32,632 nt of DNA from Iodobacter sp. BJB302 (GTDB taxonomy: Bacteria > Pseudomonadota > Gammaproteobacteria > Burkholderiales > Chitinibacteraceae), in assembly GCF_002735645.1 (NCBI RefSeq), contig NZ_PDZG01000053.1:1-32632 (forward strand), read 5' to 3'. The notes beneath the pieces are model-generated. The model saw nothing but the letters and a program-made list of their open reading frames with translations. It was not told the DNA's origin and searched no databases. The position numbers and the translations under genes are program-made. Each line of letters opens with the position of its first letter. Position 1 is the first letter of the stretch. Of the stretch, positions 26,288 through 32,632 are shown one piece after another.

Positions 26288-28003
26288 ATGAAAAAGCAAA
26301 TGCAGCCCCGCTCTGAACTGGCCATTGTATTACATAGTTTACGCCAGCATTTTTGGGTAGCAGGGTTATTCAGTTTCTTTATTAATTTGCTGATGCTGGT
26401 TCCTTCTATTTATATGCTGCAGGTGTACGACCGGGTATTAGCCAGCAGAAATGAAACCACATTAATCATGATTACCATCATTACCCTTGGCCTGTATGGA
26501 ATGATGTCTTTACTGGAAATGATACGCTCCAAATTATTAGTGCGTATCAGCAGTAAATTAGATTCACAGCTTAATTCAAGGGTATTTACTGCCGCCTTTG
26601 AGCGCAATTTAAAGCAGGGCAATGGTGATGCAGGATTAGCCCTGGCCGATTTAACCAATGTCCGCCAGTTTTTAACCGGCCAGGGGCTGTTTGCTTTTTT
26701 TGATGCCCCATGGGCACCTATCTATCTGGCTGTTTTATTTATGCTGGGTGCACTGCTGGGCTGGCTGGCAGTGATCGGCGCCATTCTTTTAACTGCGCTG
26801 GCCTATTTCACTGAAATGGTCAGCAAAAAGCCCCTTGCCGAGGCCTCTACTCATGCCAATTTAGCCACGCGCTTTGCCAATAATAATTTGCGCAATGCCG
26901 AAGTGATTGAAGCCATGGGCATGTTAGACGGCTTAATGAAACGCTGGTATCGCCACCACGGTAAATTTCTGGCTCTGCAGGGGGAAGCCAGCGATAAAGC
27001 CGGGGGCATTTCAGCCGTTACCAAATTTACCCGTATCAGTTTGCAATCGCTAATTTTGGGGGCAGGTGCGCTTCTTGTGATTGAGGGCAGCACCACACCG
27101 GGAGCCATGATTGCAGGCTCTATTCTGATGGGCCGTGCACTGGCCCCGATTGAGCTGGCCATTGGCTCATGGAAGCAATTTATCGGTGTGCGCTCGGCCT
27201 ATTCCCGCCTGCAAGACCTGCTGACAGCCTACCCGGCCCGCAATATCGGCATGAGCCTGCCACGGCCCAGCGGCCAGCTGCTGGCCGATAATATTTCTGC
27301 AGCGATTCCCGGCACCCAGAATATGGTGATCAAGAATATGAATTTCGGCATGGCTGCCGGGCAAATTTTGGGCATTATCGGGCCAAGCGCCTGCGGCAAA
27401 TCCACACTTGCCCGCCTGCTGGTCGGTGTGTGGCCTACTGTTATGGGCAAGGTCAGGCTGGATGGTGTGGATGTTTATACATGGAGTAAAGCCGAGCTTG
27501 GCCCCTATATTGGCTACCTGCCTCAGGATATCGAATTGTTCTCCGGCACAATCGCCGAAAACATTGCCCGCTTTGGTGAAATAGACAGCGAAAAAGTAGT
27601 TGCCGCAGCTCAGATGGCGGACGTGCACGAAATGATTTTGCGCCTGCCTCAGGGTTACGACACAGCCATTGGTGAAGGCGGCGCGGGCCTGTCTGGCGGG
27701 CAGCGCCAGCGCATTGGTCTGGCCCGCGCCCTCTACGGCATGCCCAGCCTGATTGTACTGGACGAACCCAATGCAAATCTGGATGACACCGGCGAGCGGG
27801 CTTTAGTGCAGGCCATCCTGCGGGCCAAAGAAGGCGGCGCTACCGTCGTGCTGATCACTCACCGTACCCATGTTCTGGCCGTGGTAGACCTCTTGCTGGT
27901 GATGGCAGATGGCATGCTGAAATATTACGGGCCGCGTGATCAGGTATTAGCCGCGCTGACCCCGGCAGTTGCAGCACAGCCAGAGCAGCAAACCACAGCC
28001 TGA
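26288..28003 (+). CDS. Type I secretion ABC transporter (PrtD/HasD type)
   Basis: Inner-membrane ATPase that drives one-step export of proteins with C-terminal signals. The 571 residues start directly with the membrane domain (about six helices, 25-300; PSIYMLQVYDRVLASRNETTL is typical) and have no C39 peptidase or C39-like domain, which places it in the protease/haemophore exporter group. In the ATPase domain are Walker A GPSACGKST (365-373, with Cys where Ala is usual), LPQDIELFSGTIAENI, signature LSGGQRQR (468-475), and Walker B LIVLDEPNANLD (488-499) with the switch histidine in LITHRTH. AAAGGA precedes the ATG. It is part of an operon with the adaptor and channel genes; the preceding gene is the TnpB-like protein. 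Confidence 0.95.
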   Translation: MKKQMQPRSELAIVLHSLRQHFWVAGLFSFFINLLMLVPSIYMLQVYDRVLASRNETTLIMITIITLGLYGMMSLLEMIRSKLLVRISSKLDSQLNSRVFTAAFERNLKQGNGDAGLALADLTNVRQFLTGQGLFAFFDAPWAPIYLAVLFMLGALLGWLAVIGAILLTALAYFTEMVSKKPLAEASTHANLATRFANNNLRNAEVIEAMGMLDGLMKRWYRHHGKFLALQGEASDKAGGISAVTKFTRISLQSLILGAGALLVIEGSTTPGAMIAGSILMGRALAPIELAIGSWKQFIGVRSAYSRLQDLLTAYPARNIGMSLPRPSGQLLADNISAAIPGTQNMVIKNMNFGMAAGQILGIIGPSACGKSTLARLLVGVWPTVMGKVRLDGVDVYTWSKAELGPYIGYLPQDIELFSGTIAENIARFGEIDSEKVVAAAQMADVHEMILRLPQGYDTAIGEGGAGLSGGQRQRIGLARALYGMPSLIVLDEPNANLDDTGERALVQAILRAKEGGATVVLITHRTHVLAVVDLLLVMADGMLKYYGPRDQVLAALTPAVAAQPEQQTTA

Positions 28004-28096
28004 TGCCTGAACGCAGCCTGGATATCCCGTTTTATCCGGCTGCAGGCCTGAGCAAAAAATAATCACTTTATCTTTATTGATTAAAAGGGTTGAGCC

Positions 28097-29440
28097 ATGT
28101 TGAAACTAGCCACAAAGAAATCACCCGAACCCATACTCGATGTGAATGATGCATTAACAGATACCAGGTCAGTCACCCGTCTGGGCTTATTTATTCTTTT
28201 ATTTGGCTTGGGAGGCTTTTTAATTTGGGCGATATTTGCCCCTTTAGATGAAGGGGTGCCCACCAATGGTGTGGTCTCGGTGGAAAGTAAACGCAAAGCC
28301 ATTCAGCATTTACAAGGCGGAGTAATTTCTAAAATACTGGTCAAAGAAGGCGCAGAAGTACAGGCCAATCAGCCTTTAGTTTTACTCGATCAAACCCAGA
28401 TTAATGCCGTTTTATCCACAGTACAAAATAATTACTGGCAAACACAGGCCCTGGCAGACCGGCTTTATGCAGAGCTGAAACACGCGCCTAAAATCAGCTT
28501 TGATGAAAAGCTGCTTAAAGCCACAAATCCGCAAGCTAAAGAAATCATGAATACGCAAATGCAATTATTTGATACCCGCCGCACGGTATTAATTAATGAA
28601 GGCAATATTTTGCAGCAAAGCATTGCAGGGATTAATGAGCAAATCACCGGGCTGCGTGCATTAAAAGACGGCCGTAAACAGCAAATGAGTTTATTAGAAA
28701 AAGATATCGCCGGTTTAAGAGAGCTGGTCAATGATGGCTATGCCCCGCGCTCGCGCCTGTTTGAAATGGAGCGCTTATTTGCCCAGCTTTCTGGTGAATA
28801 TGGCGAAGGGCTTGGGCGGATCGAGCAGGCCAGCCGGCAAAAAGGCGAATTAAGCTTAAAAATCCTGCAGCGCACCCAGGAATTTGATAAAGAAGCCGAA
28901 ACACAATACAGCCAGATTCAGGGTGATTTAAATCGCTGGAGCAATGAAATCAAAGCGAAAGAAGAAGATCTGTCACGCACCGTATTACGCTCTCCTGCTG
29001 CGGGCCGCGTGGTTGGGATGAATGTACATACTGTTGGCGGGATTATCCGCCCCGGTGAAACACTGATGGAAATCGTGCCCGAAAACGATGAATTAGTGAT
29101 TGAAATTCAACTTCCTCCCCATTTGATTGATAAGGTGCATCCGGGTCTCCTGGCTGATATCCGCTTCTCATCCTTAGGCAATAAAGGCACGCCACCCATT
29201 TTAGAAGGCGAGCTGACCAGCATCTCGGCCGACCGCATTGTAGATTCACGCGGCAATGCCTATTTCAGCGCCAAAGTAGTGGTGACTAAAAACGGGCTTG
29301 CCAAGCTGAGTAAGGAAAAACTCGCCATCCAGCCTGGCATGTCAACCGAAGTAATCATTAAAACAGGCGAGCGCAGCCTGCTTGATTACATCGTGCGCCC
29401 ACTGCTTAACCGCCTTGCCTTTTCCTTCACAGAAAAATAA
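28097..29440 (+). CDS. Type I secretion adaptor, HlyD family (PrtE/HasE type)
   Basis: Periplasmic adaptor that links the ABC transporter with the outer-membrane channel. The 447 residues comprise a short cytoplasmic N-terminus, one membrane helix (about 30-50, LGLFILLFGLGGFLIWAIFAPLD begins it), and a split biotinyl-lipoyl domain (VESKRKAIQHLQGGVISKILVKEGAEV and LRSPAAGRVVGMNVHTVGG). A long coiled-coil hairpin (about 115-295) and a beta-barrel C-terminus with the family tail LAIQPGMSTEVIIKTGERSLLDYIVRPL complete it. Full length. AGGG precedes the ATG. It lies 93 bases after the transporter and ten bases before the channel gene. Confidence 0.94.
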   Translation: MLKLATKKSPEPILDVNDALTDTRSVTRLGLFILLFGLGGFLIWAIFAPLDEGVPTNGVVSVESKRKAIQHLQGGVISKILVKEGAEVQANQPLVLLDQTQINAVLSTVQNNYWQTQALADRLYAELKHAPKISFDEKLLKATNPQAKEIMNTQMQLFDTRRTVLINEGNILQQSIAGINEQITGLRALKDGRKQQMSLLEKDIAGLRELVNDGYAPRSRLFEMERLFAQLSGEYGEGLGRIEQASRQKGELSLKILQRTQEFDKEAETQYSQIQGDLNRWSNEIKAKEEDLSRTVLRSPAAGRVVGMNVHTVGGIIRPGETLMEIVPENDELVIEIQLPPHLIDKVHPGLLADIRFSSLGNKGTPPILEGELTSISADRIVDSRGNAYFSAKVVVTKNGLAKLSKEKLAIQPGMSTEVIIKTGERSLLDYIVRPLLNRLAFSFTEK

Positions 29441-29450
29441 GGGGATCTCG

Positions 29451-30779
29451 ATGCGAACCAGGATCTGCTTACTCTCACTACTTATGTGTTCTGCGCTTCA
29501 TGCAGCAGAATTAGCCAGCCTTTATCCCAAGGCGGTACAAAACGACAGCCGTTATGCCATCGCAAGAGCTCAGAATCTGGCGGCTCAGGAAATTGTCCCC
29601 ATCGCCAGAGCGGGGCTGCTGCCCAATTTATCAATCTCGGCCCAGGGCAGCCGTGAATGGGTAAACACAGAGTTTGATGTTGAAGCGGGCAAACACACGC
29701 AAACCATTTCAAGAGACTATTTATATAACGGCCAGACTTATGCCGCCACGCTGGTACAGCCACTCTTTAAAATGGCGGCATGGGATAATTTATCTCAGGC
29801 TGAATTCCAGCAAAAAGAAGCTAACCACGCGCTGGAGCGCAGCCAGCAAGAGCTGATTATGCGTCTGGCCCAGCAATACCTGGATGTGCAGCTTGCCTTT
29901 GATAAGCTGCAGCTCTTAAACGAGCAAAAAAAGGCGTATCAGGAGCAAAAAACTCAGGCCAGCAAATGGTTTGCGGCGGGCTATGGCACTATCACCGATG
30001 TCAATGAAGCCCAGAATCGTCTGGATTTTGTGGATGCCGACATCCTTTCGGCAGAGGCCGCACACAGCAGCAAGCTGCATGAGCTAAGCGTCACCGTGGG
30101 CGAGCCGATGAATCATCTGCCCCACCGTAAACCCAGCGCAATGCAGGCAGATCTGCATCTGCGCTATTCCCTGAACGAGTGGCTGGAGCAGGCAAAAAAA
30201 TATAACCCGGTGCTGTTTGAGCGCCAGGCCTCTGTAGATGCGGCTCAGCTGGAAATCAGTAAAAGCAATGATCAGCACCTGCCTACAGTGGATTTGCGCT
30301 TACGCACCAGTTACGAAGAAAGCCCCAGCTACAGCACCGTTGATAATGTCATCAAATCCAACAGCATTATGGTTTACGCCAGCATCCCTGTTTTTTCAGG
30401 CGGTGAAATCAATGCCCGCAGCAAGCGTGCCGTAGCCCAGCACACGGCCGCCAGTGAAGATCAGCGCAATATGCTGCAGCAGGTAGAGCTTGGGCTGCGC
30501 CAGCAATACCTTGATCTCAGCTCCAGCTCGGCACAAATCAAAGCCCTGCTGGAAGCCGTTCGCTCTGGCGATGTGCTGATTCAATCAACCCGCAAAGGGA
30601 TTCAATCCGGCGTGCGCAGCAATGTTGATTTACTCAACGCCCAAAGCCGCTTTTTTGAAGCACAGCAAAAACATACCGCAGCGCAGTACACCTATTTAAG
30701 CGGCTATATCCGGCTGAAGTTTTATGCAGGCACTTTGCAGGAAACAGACTTAAACACACTGGATCTGGCCTTGCGCTAA
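29451..30779 (+). CDS. TolC-family outer-membrane channel of the type I secretion system
   Basis: Trimeric outer-membrane and periplasmic tunnel that completes the exporter. The 442 residues start with a signal peptide (MRTRICLLSLLMCSALHA, cleaved before AELASLY). Two outer-membrane-efflux repeats follow, with the conserved ARAGLLPNLSISAQGSRE and QPLFKMAAWDNLSQAE blocks in the first half and VNLR-like SGVRSNVDLLNAQSRFFEAQ in the second, typical of HasF/PrtF/TolC. The start ATG 29451 has AAGGGG eight bases upstream; a longer frame overlapping the adaptor gene would spoil the signal peptide. It is the last exporter component in the operon; a GC-rich hairpin follows. Confidence 0.93.
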   Translation: MRTRICLLSLLMCSALHAAELASLYPKAVQNDSRYAIARAQNLAAQEIVPIARAGLLPNLSISAQGSREWVNTEFDVEAGKHTQTISRDYLYNGQTYAATLVQPLFKMAAWDNLSQAEFQQKEANHALERSQQELIMRLAQQYLDVQLAFDKLQLLNEQKKAYQEQKTQASKWFAAGYGTITDVNEAQNRLDFVDADILSAEAAHSSKLHELSVTVGEPMNHLPHRKPSAMQADLHLRYSLNEWLEQAKKYNPVLFERQASVDAAQLEISKSNDQHLPTVDLRLRTSYEESPSYSTVDNVIKSNSIMVYASIPVFSGGEINARSKRAVAQHTAASEDQRNMLQQVELGLRQQYLDLSSSSAQIKALLEAVRSGDVLIQSTRKGIQSGVRSNVDLLNAQSRFFEAQQKHTAAQYTYLSGYIRLKFYAGTLQETDLNTLDLALR

Positions 30780-30784
30780 AACAC

Positions 30785-30819
30785 GCCCCCGGCCATCGCC
30801 CTTGGGCAAAAGCGGGGGC
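30785..30819 (+). terminator. GC-rich hairpin after the channel gene
   Basis: GCCCCCG pairs with CGGGGGC, with an inner GCCC/GGGC hairpin. No T-run follows, so it may stabilise or process the mRNA rather than end it. Confidence 0.4.
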
Positions 30820-30893
30820 TGGCGTAATAGTAGTTAATCCGCTTATTGGTTTTACTTAAATCACCCTGATTCACTCAAAAAGAGAGATAAAGC

Positions 30894-32420
30894 ATGAGTA
30901 ACTGGACGGCAGGTTATGTTGCAGATATTGCTTACACCTATGGCTATTACGCTGAGCTGAATCCTCACCGGGTGAAAATGGCGTTTTTAAGTGCCGGGCT
31001 GGCCTGCCCCGAAATAGGCACGGCGTGCGAGCTGGGCTTTGGTCAGGGCGTCAGTGCCAATTTGCATGCCGCCGCCAGCACCATTCAGTGGTACGGCACT
31101 GATTTCAACCCCTCCCAGGCGGGCTTTGCCCAGGAGCTGGCCAGGGCCTCTCATTCAGAAGCAAAGCTGTTTGATGAATCGTTTGCAGATTTTGCCGCGC
31201 GCAATGATTTACCAGAATTGGATTTCATAGGCCTGCATGGCATCTGGAGCTGGATCTCCGATGAAAACCGCAGCACGATTGTGGATTTTATTCGTAAAAA
31301 ATTAAAAGTGGGCGGTGTTTTATACATCAGCTATAACACCCAGCCCGGCTGGGCCAACTTTGTGCCTATGCGGCATTTAATGACTCAGCACGCAGAAGTG
31401 GTGGGCGTTGAAGGCAACGGCATAGTCAGCCGCATCAATGGCGCACTGGATTTCACTGAAAAACTGCTGGCTACCGAGCCGCTCTATGCCAGAGCCAACC
31501 CGCATGTGCACGAGCGGATTAAAAAACTGAAAGAGCAAAACCGCCATTATTTAGCGCATGAATACTTTAACCGCGACTGGCTGCCCATGCATTTTTCCAC
31601 CATGGCCGAATGGCTTGAGCCCGCCAAGCTCAGCTTTGCCTGCTCCGCCCATTATTTAGACCAGATTGATTCCATTAATTTAAGCACCGATCAGCAACAA
31701 TTTTTAGAAGACATCCCCGATGCCATGTTCCGCGAAACAGTGCGCGATTTTATGGTGAACCAGCAGTTCCGCCGTGATTACTGGGTACGTGGCCCGCGCA
31801 AGCTGGGCAATATCAAACAAACAGAATTACTGCGTCAGCAGCGGATTATCCTGATCCAACACCGGCCCGATGTGTCGCTTACCGCCACTGGCAGCCTGGG
31901 TGAAGCTAATATGCAAGAGGCCGTTTATGCCCCTATTTTAGATACGCTGGCAGATCATCAGATCATGACACTGGGGCAAATTGAGCAAATCACAGGCCAA
32001 AGCTTTGTGAAAATCTTGCAAGCCATCTATGTATTAATCGGCAGCGGCAGCCTGGTAACGGTTCAGAATGACGATGAAATTGCCAAAGCCAAACCCCGGT
32101 GCGAACAGCTGAATCTGCACCTTTGCAAACAAGCGCGGGCCAGCAACGAAGTAGCCTACCTGGCCAGCCCGGTATTGGGCGGCGGCGTGCCTGTTGGCCG
32201 CTTTCAGCAAATCTTTTTACTGGCCAGACAAGAGGGCAAGCATCAGGCCGAAGAATGGGCTCAATATGCCTGGCAGATTTTAGTGCGGCAGGAGCAAAGA
32301 TTATTGCTGGAAGGTAAAACCATCGATTCAGAAGAAGACAATCTCAATCAGCTCAGAAAATGGGCTCATACCTTTGCAGATAAGGAATTAAAAATCCTTA
32401 AAGCACTGGGCGTTGCCTGA
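30894..32420 (+). CDS. Class I SAM methyltransferase with regulatory domain, PKMT-like
   Basis: The 508-residue cytoplasmic protein has a Rossmann methyltransferase domain (about 15-165) with the SAM motif ELGFGQG (46-52), GTDFNPSQA and LDFIGLHGIWSWISDENR. A methyltransferase regulatory domain (about 225-320, AHEYFNRDWLPMHFSTMAEW) and a helical C-terminal region follow. The opening WTAGYVADIAYTYGYYAELNP and this architecture are those of the rickettsial protein-lysine methyltransferases that methylate outer-membrane protein OmpB. A role in modifying the cargo of the neighbouring type I exporter, or another surface protein, is therefore plausible but inferred. It follows the channel gene by 114 bases in the same direction and may share its transcript. 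No RTX-type cargo gene is present in the window. Confidence 0.85.
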   Translation: MSNWTAGYVADIAYTYGYYAELNPHRVKMAFLSAGLACPEIGTACELGFGQGVSANLHAAASTIQWYGTDFNPSQAGFAQELARASHSEAKLFDESFADFAARNDLPELDFIGLHGIWSWISDENRSTIVDFIRKKLKVGGVLYISYNTQPGWANFVPMRHLMTQHAEVVGVEGNGIVSRINGALDFTEKLLATEPLYARANPHVHERIKKLKEQNRHYLAHEYFNRDWLPMHFSTMAEWLEPAKLSFACSAHYLDQIDSINLSTDQQQFLEDIPDAMFRETVRDFMVNQQFRRDYWVRGPRKLGNIKQTELLRQQRIILIQHRPDVSLTATGSLGEANMQEAVYAPILDTLADHQIMTLGQIEQITGQSFVKILQAIYVLIGSGSLVTVQNDDEIAKAKPRCEQLNLHLCKQARASNEVAYLASPVLGGGVPVGRFQQIFLLARQEGKHQAEEWAQYAWQILVRQEQRLLLEGKTIDSEEDNLNQLRKWAHTFADKELKILKALGVA

Positions 32421-32451
32421 TGAGTTCAGGCGGCACTTCTGCTCTGTCGCT

Positions 32452-32557
32452 TTCCCCTTTGTAAAAGCGGGGTTGAGGGAAATACCGTTCACTTAAGGTG
32501 TTGGTTTTGCTTCCCCCTTGGTAAAAGGGGGATTGAGGGCAATGCTGTTCACTTTAT
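32452..32557. repeat. Two tandem palindromic units, 60-bp period
   Basis: Unit 1 has CCCCTTTGTAAAAGCGGGG and GAGGGAAATACCGTTCACTT. Unit 2 has CCCCCTTGGTAAAAGGGGG and GAGGGCAATGCTGTTCACTT. Unit 2 folds into a CCCCCTT/AAGGGGG hairpin. They follow the methyltransferase stop codon and may end its transcript. The second unit runs into the right arm of the terminal inverted repeat. Confidence 0.8.
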
Positions 32558-32632
32558 GATTTTTATTCCCCAGTTATGCCGTTGATTAAGAATTTCCGTG
32601 CCTTTTCTACTTGCAAAATGCTTAGTTCGTCG
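32540..32632 (-). repeat. Right arm of the 93-bp terminal inverted repeat
   Basis: Exact reverse complement of 32-124. It reaches the last base of the window, so its true outer end is unknown. Its inner end falls inside the second tandem palindromic unit. Confidence 0.95.

Noticed and set aside
25652-28003. A complete RNA-guided transposon (IS605 type)
   Set aside because: No TnpA, no RuvC half, no transposon ends and no visible guide-RNA region. The following gene is a normal secretion ATPase.
32452-32557. CRISPR-like array at the right end
   Set aside because: Only two units with hairpin character and no spacer-repeat regularity; they are intergenic palindromes.

Overview
The window looks like part of the chromosome of a betaproteobacterium, most likely of the Neisseriales (Chromobacteriaceae or Chitinibacteraceae; an Iodobacter-like organism would fit). 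This placement rests on family-level recognition: the leuS-lptE-holA block, a FecR-SPOR protein, RNase G, and moderate GC content with many dispersed palindromic repeats. It was not checked against a database. No tRNA, rRNA, CRISPR array, complete insertion sequence, integrase or phage gene was seen.

Layout. (1) About 1-1400: a repeat-rich stretch with little coding content and one unrecognised minus-strand gene, followed at 1467-1823 by a small secreted protein. (2) 1828-10736, minus strand: a complete nitrate assimilation operon, transcribed leftwards as nitrate porter, nirB, nirD, molybdenum nitrate reductase, and siroheme-making cobA. Its leader has a near-perfect sigma-54 promoter, two ANTAR-type hexaloop hairpins and an intrinsic terminator that competes with the second hairpin. 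The gene for an ANTAR regulator (NasT-like) lies just upstream. Every gap inside the operon holds a repeat: three MITE-like inverted repeats built from CACGGAG motifs and one copy of a second dispersed element. (3) 12088-14431, minus strand: a soluble double-PAS chemotaxis-type transducer and a FecR-SPOR exported protein. (4) 14513-18748, plus strand: leuS, lptE, holA (housekeeping). (5) 19160-25292: rng, translationally coupled to a DUF6311-like membrane protein, then a GT-C type membrane glycosyltransferase. These converge on a gtrB-gtrA pair, which suggests polyprenyl-phosphate-linked sugar transfer to a surface glycan. (6) 25539-32420, plus strand: a type I secretion operon (ABC transporter, HlyD-type adaptor, TolC-type channel). 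Its first gene resembles only the N-terminal nucleic-acid-recognition half of the transposon nuclease TnpB. A methyltransferase of the kind that modifies surface proteins follows.

The most unusual items are the stand-alone TnpB-like N-terminal protein heading the secretion operon, a four-copy dispersed element of about 230 bp whose hairpins show compensatory base changes, the placement of palindromic elements in every gap of the nitrate operon, and a perfect 93-bp inverted repeat joining the two ends of the window. The last may simply mean that the window is a contig ending in a repeat.
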